Assembly (NCBI GenBank): GCA_965261255.1
Contig: CBDHCQ010000004.1
Span: 248,001 to 312,000 of the forward strand
Length of the DNA: 64,000 nucleotides
Direction of reading: 5' to 3'
From: Bin80 sp965261255
GTDB lineage: Bacteria; Bacteroidota; Rhodothermia; Rhodothermales; Bin80
In this document: positions 17,635-26,737 of the stretch, in pieces
Layout: each line of letters begins with the position of its first letter
Numbering within the stretch: position 1 is the first letter of the stretch
Notes under the pieces: model-generated
What the model was told of the DNA's origin: nothing
The model's database searches: none
The model's input: the letters and a program-made list of their open reading frames with translations, nothing else
Made by a program: the position numbers and the translations under genes

Positions 17635-18099
17635 TTGTTACGAGTGAACCACACAGGTCGAATGGCAGCCAGAACACTGGCTATGAAATTAGGTCTGAAG
17701 ACGGGCATGCGTGCGTACGCGGTCAATGCACCATCACACTATCATGAACTGATTTCTGACGCCCCAGCGATCCCGAAGGCAGAGGCGGTCAGTGAAGCGG
17801 ACTTCGTACATGTATTCAGCGATCGTCAGGGACATTTGTTGATACTTCTCGAGGCTGCGATACCAACGTTGGCATCCTCCGGTATGCTGTGGATTTCCTG
17901 GCCCAAGAAGACATCAGGTGTACGGACAGACTTATCAATGGGCACGGTTCAGAAGATCGGATTATTTATGGGGCTGGTAGATGTAAAGATTTGCTCGATT
18001 GACGAGGTCTGGTCGGGATTGAAGTTTGTCTATCGGGTGCGTGATCGCGGAAAAACGCCCAAGGCTACCGGGACAGGGTCCCATTCGCGGACTCTGTAA
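17635..18099 (+). CDS. DUF3052-like protein
   Basis: 154 residues as drawn from a TTG, or about 145 from the ATG at 17662. The opening LAMKLGLKTGMRAYAVNAP and the segment SGMLWISWPKKTSG followed by DVKICSIDEVWSGLKFVYR are typical of DUF3052 proteins, small cytoplasmic proteins of unknown function. The start codon is uncertain. The last ~70 bases overlap the 3' end of the convergent gene at 18030. The C-terminal tail after residue ~138 (GKTPKATG onward) is therefore shared with that gene's antisense and may not be conserved. Confidence 0.75.
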   Translation: MLRVNHTGRMAARTLAMKLGLKTGMRAYAVNAPSHYHELISDAPAIPKAEAVSEADFVHVFSDRQGHLLILLEAAIPTLASSGMLWISWPKKTSGVRTDLSMGTVQKIGLFMGLVDVKICSIDEVWSGLKFVYRVRDRGKTPKATGTGSHSRTL

Positions 18100-18977
18100 T
18101 CTGCGTTTCGAACGTACAGTTGTGAGGAGGCTCCGCCATCAAGTGCAATCGCGTTTCTAGCTCCGAGGCCACGCAGGAGCACGGTAAGTTGCGGGATTGT
18201 GAGACCAACCAGTTCGGCATCGGATACGACCAGAAGGAGGTCACCCTTTGATGTGAGAGCAGCAGCTGAGCGTCTAGCGACGTTATCCATGTTTTTTGCG
18301 GCATCACTCATCACTTCACCGTTGACCAATAGCAGAGGGAATGATTGTATGGCGTTTTCCGCCTCGAAGGTGCGTGTCGGGCCGATATGGGCTCCTTCAT
18401 CCCACAGGAGCAGGTACCCATGTGTGCGGTTAGGAGCACGCAGTTCCTCCCCATTTTTCACCACCAGACCTCGTGCACCTTTCTCATCAAAAAACCCGGC
18501 ATTGATGGCGGCAATGGCCCCGGTATTCTCAGCCATGGCTTCTACGAAATCTCGCTCTGCTGCAAGAGAGTCGTTCGTGAGAACACGTACATCCGCCTTG
18601 GTCAGGTCTATCTTAGTCACAACGAGCGAGAAATCCATACCATGCTCATGCCGAATCGGTACCGAGCCGATCTGTATCCCCGAACTGATCCGACTGTAGG
18701 ACACCTGCGACTCAAGTGATCCTTCCCAGAGACTATCGGTCAGCGCGTCTTCAAGGAGTGGATCCCAGCGTTCACCGTGCACAAGTCCCAGCCTCCCCAG
18801 GTTCTGGCGGTGGGAATCCACAACGTTTTCAGCGACGAATTCAGCCAGTTCTCGCGCCCACGGTGTTTGGACAAGGAAGCGGTGGAACTGATCTGATTGC
18901 CATAAAAGGACACACAGCAACAGTAGGCCAACTGTCGCAAGAAAGATCCGCCAAAGAGTATTTACCACATAATACAT
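18030..18977 (-). CDS. Phosphodiester glycosidase (NAGPA-domain) family protein
   Basis: 315 residues from the ATG at 18977; a GTG seven codons upstream is possible. An N-terminal membrane anchor (about 8-25) is followed by an extracytoplasmic domain with the NAGPA hallmarks: AAINAGFFDEKG, HGYLLLW, SFPLLLVNGE, RRSAAALTSKGDLLLVV and the C-terminal NAIALDGGASSQLYV. In this family the domain cleaves GlcNAc-1-phosphodiester bonds, as in exopolysaccharide and teichoic-acid-like polymers. Here the substrate is unknown. It converges with the DUF3052-like gene and shares a 70-base 3' overlap. Confidence 0.85.
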   Translation of the reverse strand: MYYVVNTLWRIFLATVGLLLLCVLLWQSDQFHRFLVQTPWARELAEFVAENVVDSHRQNLGRLGLVHGERWDPLLEDALTDSLWEGSLESQVSYSRISSGIQIGSVPIRHEHGMDFSLVVTKIDLTKADVRVLTNDSLAAERDFVEAMAENTGAIAAINAGFFDEKGARGLVVKNGEELRAPNRTHGYLLLWDEGAHIGPTRTFEAENAIQSFPLLLVNGEVMSDAAKNMDNVARRSAAALTSKGDLLLVVSDAELVGLTIPQLTVLLRGLGARNAIALDGGASSQLYVRNADYRVREWDPVPVALGVFPRSRTR

Positions 18978-19015
18978 CTTATGAATCGAACCGTGCACAT
19001 TGAATTGGTTCCCCG

Positions 19016-19261
19016 TTAGTGGTGTCGTGCAGGTATTCGGATTGCCCTGATCTGTGGGGCCTCAGCCAAGGCCCCTCCGTCCGGATCATACCAGGAATGG
19101 CCGCGCCGCTGTGCAAGTGCCCATCCAGCGTTTTCAGTCAGCTCTATTTCGTAGAGCACATGTTCAAGGGTTAATGTTTCGAGTGCATTAGCGGCCCGAG
19201 AGGGCGGACGATGGCCGTTTTTTGGTTCCGATCGGGTGCGGGATTGGGTAGCAGATTGCAT
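19016..19261 (-). CDS. Small hypothetical protein
   Basis: 81 residues from the ATG at 19261. The first 25 residues are basic and low-complexity. The centre (LTLEHVLYEIELTENAGWALAQRRG) looks like a folded helical segment. It lies 38 bases upstream of the phosphodiester-glycosidase gene in the same direction and could be co-transcribed. I do not recognise a family and only its composition supports it. Confidence 0.4.
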   Translation of the reverse strand: MQSATQSRTRSEPKNGHRPPSRAANALETLTLEHVLYEIELTENAGWALAQRRGHSWYDPDGGALAEAPQIRAIRIPARHH

Positions 19262-19605
19262 GTAATTAGATGATAGAAACAGCAACCCAATTTTATGCAA
19301 GAATATTGAGATATATGCAATTCAAGCCAACAAATTGCAAACAAGAATTACCCCTTTATTCCCCACAATTTCCCCACAACTTGGGAAATACTGCAATCGG
19401 TGCATCGGGCGGTTCTACACGAACATTAGCACTGCAAAACGGCTTCATCAGTTACTTGACAAGGTGCAGGTCGAGACAGCCGATGCCGCCAAACAGGCTT
19501 CCCTCCATATTTGATTCTAACACGTCGGAAGATGTGTTTTTCGAGTTACAAACAAAATGATTATTCCACCGTACCTAGCCCCCAAGTGCCCCACAGGATG
19601 TCAAT
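19262..19605. other. AT-rich intergenic stretch with two tandem CCCCACA words
   Basis: No convincing gene. The region 19285-19360 is notably AT-rich. It is followed by two copies of TTCCCCACAA (19359-19368 and 19370-19379) exactly 11 bases apart, one helical turn. They differ from a DnaA box (TTATCCACA) at two positions each, so this is noted, not claimed, as a binding site. Confidence 0.35.
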
Positions 19606-19986
19606 ATGAAAGAAAACGAGCAACCACCTTTGTGGGTGGATATCACGGTTGATGATGCGGAGACACTTCGCGATTTTTATGCTGTGGTTATCGGATGGGA
19701 ATCAGAACCCGTCTCAATGGGCGGGTACGAAGACTATGCGATGGGTGTGGGTGGTGAAGCGCAGGCTGGAATTTGTCATGCTCGTGGCGTTAATGCCAAA
19801 TTGCCACCGGTCTGGCTCCCTTATTTTCGAGTAAAATCCATAGAAGAGAGTATTCAACACTGTCTGGATCGGGGCGGAGTGTTGATCTCACCGGCAAAAA
19901 CATTTGCTCCCGGCCAAAGTTACGCCGTTATTCGTGACCCTTCTGGAGCTGCCTGTGCCATTTGGAGTGCTGTTGATTCACAGTGA
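19606..19986 (+). CDS. VOC (glyoxalase/bleomycin-resistance fold) family protein
   Basis: 126 residues covering one full VOC domain of two beta-alpha-beta-beta-beta units: PLWVDITVDDAETLRDFYAVVIGW at the start, a second unit from about 68 (VWLPYFRVKSIEESIQHCLDRGG) and the terminal strand YAVIRDPSGAACAIW. The fold serves glyoxalases, dioxygenases and antibiotic-binding proteins. No substrate can be read here. It begins at an ATG immediately before the conserved region. Confidence 0.85.
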   Translation: MKENEQPPLWVDITVDDAETLRDFYAVVIGWESEPVSMGGYEDYAMGVGGEAQAGICHARGVNAKLPPVWLPYFRVKSIEESIQHCLDRGGVLISPAKTFAPGQSYAVIRDPSGAACAIWSAVDSQ

Positions 19987-20086
19987 ATTTTACAGTATTC
20001 TGATGACTCGCTACTTGCGTCGTAGCATTGGGTCAACCGGCTCGGCTGGATACACATAACTGATTCGCAAAATCATTCAATTCAAG

Positions 20087-20494
20087 ATGCATATGCCCGA
20101 AAACTGGTTCGCATTCGTAGTAGCAATTATTCTTCCGATGGTCATAGGGTCACTGTGGTATGGCCCACTCTTTGGTAAAATGTGGATGCGGATGATGAAC
20201 TTGACCGAGGAAAAGATCAAAGAGACTCTCAATCCAGCCAAATCTTACGGAGGGTCAATAGTGGGCTCAGTACTAACGGCATACGTCTTATCAATGCTTA
20301 TTACGCTCATGGATATGGGCACTTTTACGGGCGGTTTGACGGTTGGCTTTGCAGCTTGGGTGGGTTTTTCGTTGCCTCTCGGCTGGCAGAGTGTAGCCTG
20401 GGAGGATAAGAGTATGGGGGTTTTTGTGCTGAATCAGGCGCAGAACCTGATTGTTTTCCTGGCTATGGCCGGGCTTTTGGGAGCTTGGCGATAG
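20087..20494 (+). CDS. DUF1761 family membrane protein
   Basis: 135 residues with four predicted membrane helices (about 9-27, 57-75, 80-98, 112-132). The N-terminal motif IGSLWYGPLFGKMWM and the later GFSLPLGWQSVAWEDKS are typical of DUF1761 proteins, whose function is unknown. It precedes ligA by 21 bases and may be co-transcribed with it. An in-frame ATG two codons downstream is an equally good start. Confidence 0.85.
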   Translation: MHMPENWFAFVVAIILPMVIGSLWYGPLFGKMWMRMMNLTEEKIKETLNPAKSYGGSIVGSVLTAYVLSMLITLMDMGTFTGGLTVGFAAWVGFSLPLGWQSVAWEDKSMGVFVLNQAQNLIVFLAMAGLLGAWR

Positions 20495-20515
20495 GTATCG
20501 TAGTGCTTGGTGTAG

Positions 20516-22711
20516 ATGGCCAGCCACATGGACACCAGCATAAGAGACCGTGCTTCCGAGTTACGTGCGCACCTTAACCGGTATTCACACCAATACTACG
20601 TACTTGCAAGCCCTACCATAACGGATGCGGAGTATGACGCGCTTTTTCAGGAGTTGTCTGATTTGGAGGAGAGGCATCCAGAGCTTATCACGCCAGATTC
20701 CCCCACACTGCGTGTCGGCAGCGATCTAGCTTCGGACTTTGCAAAAACACCTCATGTACGTCCTGTACTCAGCCTAGCTAACGCTTTTAGTGGGGAAGAC
20801 CTGCAGGCTTGGGAGGCACGTAATCATAAGTTGGTTCCGGGTTCGGTGTTTACATACGTCGTGGAGCCCAAATTTGATGGGCTGACGTTGGTATTACGCT
20901 ACGAGAATGGTGTGCTTGCTCAGGCCGCCACGCGAGGCAATGGTGAAGTTGGCGACCTCGTTACAGCCAATGCACGCACCATAGGGACTGTACCCTTGCG
21001 AATTCCAGTGGATAACGGACCGACGCCCCCGGAGGTGCTAGTAGTACGATGTGAAGTCCTATTCACAAAAGAAGCGTTTGCAGCGTTGAACCGGGAGCGT
21101 GTAGAGGATGGGGAACCTGAATATATAAACGCGCGCAATACAGCGTCAGGGTCGCTCAAACAAAAGGATGCGCGACTTACGGCCAAACGTGACCTGACAG
21201 CCTTCGCGTACGATGTAATGTTCCCGGATGAATTTGTGCCTGCGGATCGCTTTGAGCGCTTGGATTGGTTGCAAAGCGCCGGTTTCATGATTCCTCCCGA
21301 CGTACGGTTGTTGTCGACGTTGGACGAAGTGGCGGCACGCGTGAATTGGTGGGCGGACATTAGGGACACACTACCTTTTGAGATTGACGGCGTGGTCATT
21401 AAGATTGCGGACAATTCGCAAGCAGAGCGTCTTGGCGTGGTTGGCAAAGATCCCCGTGGATCCATCGCTTTCAAGTTTCCCTCAAAGGAAGCGACTACCG
21501 TACTTGAACATGTAGAGCCTCAGATAGGGCGTACAGGACGCATTACACCTACTGCGCATCTTAAGCCGGTGTTTGTCGGAGGGGTTACCGTCTCGCATGC
21601 TACATTACATAATTACGACCAGATAGAGCAGTTGGATCTCCGCACAGGAGACACCATTACGATCAAAAGATCAGGCGATGTAATCCCTTACGTAGTTGGC
21701 CCCGTTGTAGAACTCCGCGCCGGCGACGAGACTCCGATTGTCCCGCCGACGCAATGTCCGGTCTGTGATGAATTATTGACCAGAAAGAAGGACGGCGTTG
21801 ATCTTTTTTGCCCCAATCCACAATGTTCGGAACGGGTCCTGCGGAGAGTTATGTTTTTCGCTTCCAAAGAGGGGTTGGATATTGAAGGCTTGGGTTCGAG
21901 TACGGTGCACGCGCTGATAACATCGGGTTTGATAAATGATGAAGCCGATCTGTACACGCTCGAGAAGGAAGAGCTATTAAAGTTGGAGGGTTTTGCAGAA
22001 AAGAAGGCAGTGGAGCTCTTGGCATCAATAGACCGAGCCCGCGATCGTTCTCCCGAGAAGCTTTTAGCTGCGCTTGGAATAAACGGTGTAGGAGCGGTTA
22101 CAGCACGATTATTGCTCAGCCGGTTTTCGGTTGAAGGATTGATGGCAATAGCCGAAAAAATTCTCAGTATTGATTCGGAGGCGGCCAGCTTATTAAAGGA
22201 GCAAACTCCCCTCTCCACCCTACTTTTGCATAAGGTGCATCTCAAAGATCCGGTTGTCGCCACTTTGAAGCGACTGAACACGGATAAAGAAAAGTTGGCA
22301 ACTTCGCTAGGTGAGCTGCTCACCACCATTAAACCACTTTTGGAGCTGGATGGAATCGGCCCTACTATGGTTGAAGAACTCTTTGGCTGGTTCAAAGAGG
22401 ATGCAAATCGGGAGTTGATTATTAAGTTACAGGATGCGGGAGTGTCGTTTGAACGTCAGTCTTCGCGCTCGAATTCCCAGTTACTGCAAGGCAAAACCTT
22501 TGTAATTACCGGTACTTTGGAAGGATTTACTCGTTCTCAGGCAAGGGCCCGGATTGAGGCCAACGGTGGAAAGGTTACAGGCAGCGTTAGCAGTAAGACA
22601 GATTACCTTTTGGCCGGGGAGAAAGCTGGTAGCAAGCTGACCAAGGCGCGGAAGCTAGGTGTTACGGTGTTGGGTTTGGCAGAATGGGAAAAACTATTAA
22701 ATTCCGACTGA
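20516..22711 (+). CDS. ligA: NAD+-dependent DNA ligase LigA
   Basis: 731 residues, somewhat longer than the usual ~670. Domain order is: Ia domain (YYVLASPTITDAEYD near 25), adenylation domain with the active-site KFDG at 119-122 (Lys119 takes AMP from NAD+), OB fold (GRTGRITPTAHLKPV), the zinc finger CPVC...CPNPQC (about 418-440), helix-hairpin-helix region and a C-terminal BRCT domain (TFVITGTLEGFTRSQA). It seals nicks in replication and repair. Start could also be the ATG four codons in. It is 18 bases upstream of polA, so the two probably form a replication/repair operon. Confidence 0.97.
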   Translation: MASHMDTSIRDRASELRAHLNRYSHQYYVLASPTITDAEYDALFQELSDLEERHPELITPDSPTLRVGSDLASDFAKTPHVRPVLSLANAFSGEDLQAWEARNHKLVPGSVFTYVVEPKFDGLTLVLRYENGVLAQAATRGNGEVGDLVTANARTIGTVPLRIPVDNGPTPPEVLVVRCEVLFTKEAFAALNRERVEDGEPEYINARNTASGSLKQKDARLTAKRDLTAFAYDVMFPDEFVPADRFERLDWLQSAGFMIPPDVRLLSTLDEVAARVNWWADIRDTLPFEIDGVVIKIADNSQAERLGVVGKDPRGSIAFKFPSKEATTVLEHVEPQIGRTGRITPTAHLKPVFVGGVTVSHATLHNYDQIEQLDLRTGDTITIKRSGDVIPYVVGPVVELRAGDETPIVPPTQCPVCDELLTRKKDGVDLFCPNPQCSERVLRRVMFFASKEGLDIEGLGSSTVHALITSGLINDEADLYTLEKEELLKLEGFAEKKAVELLASIDRARDRSPEKLLAALGINGVGAVTARLLLSRFSVEGLMAIAEKILSIDSEAASLLKEQTPLSTLLLHKVHLKDPVVATLKRLNTDKEKLATSLGELLTTIKPLLELDGIGPTMVEELFGWFKEDANRELIIKLQDAGVSFERQSSRSNSQLLQGKTFVITGTLEGFTRSQARARIEANGGKVTGSVSSKTDYLLAGEKAGSKLTKARKLGVTVLGLAEWEKLLNSD

Positions 22712-22729
22712 ACGGATTGTTAGGGCATT

Positions 22730-25468
22730 ATGGAGCAGGGTGGTCAAAGACGTAAAATTTTTCTGTTGGATGCAATGGCGCTCGCTTACAGAGCGCACTT
22801 CTCGTTCCTGAGTCGTCCGCGAATAAACTCGAGGGGCGAAAACACGAGCGCGCTGTACGGCTTTACTACTACGTTGATCAATTTGATTGAAGAAGCAGGA
22901 CTCAAGTACGCCGCAATAGTGTTTGACGGGCCAGGCAAGACCTTTAGGAATGATCTTTATGTCGAGTACAAGGCTAATCGTGATGATCCACCTGACGCAT
23001 TGCTGGAAAACTTGCCGCGGATCAAGGAGCTGGCACGAGCATTCTCAATCCCGGCTCTGGAGGCTGATATGTTTGAGGCTGATGATGTGATCGGAACATT
23101 GGCCCGTCAGGCCGACGAGGCAGGGGCTCAAGCGGTAATTGTGTCTCCAGACAAGGATTTTCAGCAACTGCTCTCTCCTCGCGTAGAAATGTTGCGGCCG
23201 CGCAGCGGTGCAGGGTTCCAGCGCCTGACCGAGGCAGTATTCCGTGAGAAATATCAGATTGCTCCCGAGAATTTTATCGACATGTTGGCGCTCATGGGGG
23301 ACAGTAGCGACAACGTGCCCGGTGCACGCGGTATCGGTGAGAAAGGAGCAGCCAAGCTTGTACAGCTGGACCAGACGGTGGAAAATATCCTGGCAAAAGC
23401 GAGCGAATACAAATATAAGCGTTGGCGCACCGGACTGACGGAGAACCCAGATATGGTGCGGCTTAGCAAGGATCTGGTCACGATCCGGACAGATGTAGAT
23501 GTGACGTTGGACTGGGAGGCCTGTCGTTGTGGTTCCCCAAGAGATATTGAGGCGCTCTCGCTGTTCCGTCGCTACGAGTTTGACACGTTGATTCGGCGTC
23601 TCACAGCGGGATCAGAGTTGTTTGAAACCGAGGAGATTGCTGCAGACAGCTCATACAGCCAGTACAATGCCGCCCGGGCAAACTACAGAGTAATCGACAC
23701 GCTCGATGAATTGAAGTCAGTCGAGAAGTCGCTGAAGGAAACCAGGCGCTTGGGTTTAGCCAGCATCATGACGCCGGGCTCTCCGGTACGGGCGGACTGG
23801 ATAGGGTTAGCGCTTTCCTGGGCTTCCAGAAGTGCAGTGTACATACCGCTTCCGCTGCCCGATGGCACACCGCGATCTGAGGTTGTTCGTATTCTTGCAC
23901 CGATTTTGTCCAACATAAAAGTTGAAAAAATTGGCCATGACCTTAAACCCCTTCTAGTTCGGCTTAGAATGCTTCTGGTGCCGGTCCGCGGCAAAATCTT
24001 TGATACCCAAGTCGCGCATTATTTGCTCGCTCCAGACCAAAATCATCGGTTCAATACTGTTGTGAAACAACAGTTGAGCTACGAGCCCGTCGGGATAGAC
24101 AGCATTTTGGGCACTGGGCGCTCGAAAAAGTATCCACGTGATGTGGATCCGGAAGCGCTCAAAATCCTGGCTTGCGAACGGGCGGCGTGCCCGCTTGAAT
24201 TGCGAGGAAAACTAAGCACAAAGCTCGACGAGGCGAGCCTGCTTGATGTAGCGAACGATATTGAGTTCCCGCTCGTGTATGTGTTGGCTGATATGGAAGC
24301 CACCGGTGTGAAACTGGATCAGGCGGTACTTGAAGAACTGGGACCACGCATACAGAATGATCTGGACCGGTATGCTGCTGAGATTTATGAGGAGGCCGGG
24401 GAGCAATTCAACATAGCCTCCTCAAAGCAGGTCGGCGAGATCCTTTTTGACAAAGATAAATTGGGGTTGCCGGTAAAAAGAAAAACACCTTCCGGCAAGC
24501 CTTCTACGAGAGAAGAGGTTCTCCTGGAGCTTGCATCTGAGCACAAGGTGCCAGCACTCATAATGGACTGGCGAAAGGCCGCCAAACTGAAGGGCACCTA
24601 TGTGGATAATCTGGTACGTATGGCCGTACCTCAGACGGGGCGTATTCACACGGTATTCAATCAAACTTCGGCAGCTACCGGCCGACTCTCCTCGTCAGAT
24701 CCCGGACTACAAAACATTCCTGTTCGTGATGCCACCGGTCGTGAACTGCGCGGCGCGTTCGTAGCCCCCGAGGGATGGTATATCCTTTCTGCAGACTACT
24801 CGCAGATAGAACTCAGAATTCTTGCTCACATGAGCGGGGATCAGGGATTGCAGACTTTTTTTGTGACTGGTCGGGATCCTCACACTGAAACCGCGGCGCT
24901 CATCTATCATGTGGATGCAGCCGAAATTACGCGGGAGCAGCGTAACAAGGCGAAGGCCGTGAATTATGGAATACCGTACGGGCTCTCAGCTTCCGGCCTG
25001 GCGCGTGGATTAAGATGCACGCACCGAGAGGCACAAGAATTGATGAGAGCGCACCGCGAGTCTTTTCCGGGGATTTGGCAGTTTATCCTGACGCAGGTTG
25101 AAAGTGCCAGAGAGCGGGGGTTCTCCACTACGCTTATGGGACGACGGCGTTACCTGCCTGCCTTGCAAGCGCGAAACAGCGCGGTACGTGCTGCAGCAGA
25201 GCGCATTGCCGTCAATATGCCGATACAGGGTACCCAGGCCGATATGATCAAATTGGCGGCAATCGCAATTGATCGGGAGCTGCGGCACGCTGGGATGCAA
25301 TCCCGGGCGATCCTACAGGTTCATGATGAGCTTGTATTTGAAGTGCCGGAGCAGGAGTTGGCAGATACGAAGACAATAGTGATGGGGTGCATGACCCAGG
25401 CTATGGAACTTAACGTCCCTATCGAGGTCAATCTGGGTCAGGGCGCTAATTGGCTCGAGGCCCACTGA
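22730..25468 (+). CDS. polA: DNA polymerase I
   Basis: 912 residues. The N-terminal 5'-nuclease (1-~300) has FEADDVIGTLA and the helix-hairpin-helix GDSSDNVPGARGIGEKGA. The C-terminal polymerase has motif A DYSQIELRI (Asp689), motif B RNKAKAVNYGIPYG and motif C VHDELVFE (Asp866). The central 3'-5' exonuclease-like domain has lost its acidic residues: where the DTET-type motif is expected it reads LASIM (about 343-347), and the NLKxD motif reads DLKPL. Proofreading is therefore probably absent, as in Taq and Bacillus Pol I. It follows ligA by 18 bases and overlaps the convergent xth gene by 31 bases at the 3' end. Confidence 0.97.
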   Translation: MEQGGQRRKIFLLDAMALAYRAHFSFLSRPRINSRGENTSALYGFTTTLINLIEEAGLKYAAIVFDGPGKTFRNDLYVEYKANRDDPPDALLENLPRIKELARAFSIPALEADMFEADDVIGTLARQADEAGAQAVIVSPDKDFQQLLSPRVEMLRPRSGAGFQRLTEAVFREKYQIAPENFIDMLALMGDSSDNVPGARGIGEKGAAKLVQLDQTVENILAKASEYKYKRWRTGLTENPDMVRLSKDLVTIRTDVDVTLDWEACRCGSPRDIEALSLFRRYEFDTLIRRLTAGSELFETEEIAADSSYSQYNAARANYRVIDTLDELKSVEKSLKETRRLGLASIMTPGSPVRADWIGLALSWASRSAVYIPLPLPDGTPRSEVVRILAPILSNIKVEKIGHDLKPLLVRLRMLLVPVRGKIFDTQVAHYLLAPDQNHRFNTVVKQQLSYEPVGIDSILGTGRSKKYPRDVDPEALKILACERAACPLELRGKLSTKLDEASLLDVANDIEFPLVYVLADMEATGVKLDQAVLEELGPRIQNDLDRYAAEIYEEAGEQFNIASSKQVGEILFDKDKLGLPVKRKTPSGKPSTREEVLLELASEHKVPALIMDWRKAAKLKGTYVDNLVRMAVPQTGRIHTVFNQTSAATGRLSSSDPGLQNIPVRDATGRELRGAFVAPEGWYILSADYSQIELRILAHMSGDQGLQTFFVTGRDPHTETAALIYHVDAAEITREQRNKAKAVNYGIPYGLSASGLARGLRCTHREAQELMRAHRESFPGIWQFILTQVESARERGFSTTLMGRRRYLPALQARNSAVRAAAERIAVNMPIQGTQADMIKLAAIAIDRELRHAGMQSRAILQVHDELVFEVPEQELADTKTIVMGCMTQAMELNVPIEVNLGQGANWLEAH

Positions 25469-26241
25469 GCCGGTTGGAAGAGTCGCATCAGGACCGGGGC
25501 GTGATCTGAGGGACGCTCGCGATCACGCTCTGCGACATCTACCCACGAATTCGCACTCAAGGCAGCCAGTTGGGGAGTTGCGAGGATGTGGTCTATGCGC
25601 ACGCCGTCGTTCCACTCAAATCCTCTCGTTCGATAATCCCACCATGTGTAAACACCAGGACCGGGGGCATGCTTGCGCAGAATATCTGACAGAGAGAACT
25701 CCTCCATGAGAGTAGTCAGTTTTTTGCGCGCAGCGGGGTCGCAGAGGACAGAGTCTTTCCAGTTATCTGGATGGGATACATCCAGGTCGTTAAAAGCAAC
25801 GTTGAAATCTCCCGTCAATATGAAGTCCTCATATTTCTCCCGTTCGCTTTCCAGAAAACCCTTCAACTCGTCAAGCCAGCGAAGCTTGTAGGCGTGCTTA
25901 GGCATACCTATTCGTTTTCCGTTTGGTACGTAAACGTTTACCACACGCAAATCGTGTACGCTTCCCGCAATAACTCGGGCCTCATTATCTAGTCCCATAC
26001 GGATATTAGCGACGGTCTCTTTAGCCAGGATTGCTACGCCGTTGTACGAGGGCTGTCCGCAGATAAATGATTTGTATCCGACCTCCTCAAGATTGGCAAA
26101 AGGAAACGATCCCTGCGTGGCTTTGATTTCCTGCAGGCAGAGGATATCTGGGGTATGCCTTTCCAGGAAGGAAAGGATGCGAGCCAACCGGGCGCGTACG
26201 GAATTAACGTTCCAGGTGACGAGCTTGATGGGTTTAGCCAT
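25438..26241 (-). CDS. xth: Exodeoxyribonuclease III (AP endonuclease)
   Basis: 267 residues covering the complete exonuclease-endonuclease-phosphatase fold: TWNVNSVRARL at the start, CLQEIKA with the metal-binding Glu, GVAILAK, LTGDFNVA, WWDYR and the C-terminal SDHAPV with the catalytic histidine. It removes abasic sites and 3' blocks during base-excision repair, and is likely the ExoA/ExoIII-type enzyme. It faces polA tail to tail with a 31-base overlap, and with ligA forms a cluster of repair functions. Confidence 0.95.
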   Translation of the reverse strand: MAKPIKLVTWNVNSVRARLARILSFLERHTPDILCLQEIKATQGSFPFANLEEVGYKSFICGQPSYNGVAILAKETVANIRMGLDNEARVIAGSVHDLRVVNVYVPNGKRIGMPKHAYKLRWLDELKGFLESEREKYEDFILTGDFNVAFNDLDVSHPDNWKDSVLCDPAARKKLTTLMEEFSLSDILRKHAPGPGVYTWWDYRTRGFEWNDGVRIDHILATPQLAALSANSWVDVAERDRERPSDHAPVLMRLFQPAQWASSQLAP

Positions 26242-26737
26242 GGTTTATTGGCGCGTTGACATTACAAAAATAAAAGTAAACAGTGTCTTTGGCTTCCTTC
26301 CGGCCGCCGGGAAGGTCTACACAAGTTGCAGCTTCATACATGATCCAAAATATTCAGGCGAATGCCCGTGACTCAGATAGTGCTTGCCAGAAAATAGCTC
26401 ATTCAATCCTTTTGAGCAAAAGGGAAGGCGGAACAAGATTTTATTTGAGGTTCATGGGCCTGATTGTGGTTGGCTGTTTTGATGTAGCGGCGGATGGATC
26501 TTGGCTCCTTCCGTATTCATCGGCGTAACTTCTTGATCACTCTGAAGCAGTAAATTGTTTTCTGTGCGAAATTGGAGTAGAGTCTGTCTCACTGCAAGTC
26601 GGAGTCGCTCATGTTTTGGTTGGGGAATTATATACAAAATGTCGCGGGACGAGTAGAAGCGGTAAAGGTTAACGTTTTTGACTCTTGATACGTAATAGTC
26701 CTGTGTTCACAACACCAAACCAAAACCGGCTGACCTA
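26242..26737. other. Intergenic stretch before the sorting-domain protein
   Basis: No convincing gene; the longest open frames lack protein-like composition. It contains GGGAATTATATAC (26623-26635), a word also found near 1441 and 35864. The word lies about 100 bases before the next start codon, which would suit a promoter or leader element, but the other occurrences do not all fit that role. Confidence 0.3.

Noticed and set aside
19270..19560. 96-codon plus-strand frame in the AT-rich gap
   Set aside because: Rare start context, no recognisable segment, and it overlaps the small minus-strand gene start; probably chance.
26283..26528. 81-codon open frame upstream of the sorting-domain gene
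   Set aside because: No hydrophobic or domain pattern and no start context; best seen as non-coding.
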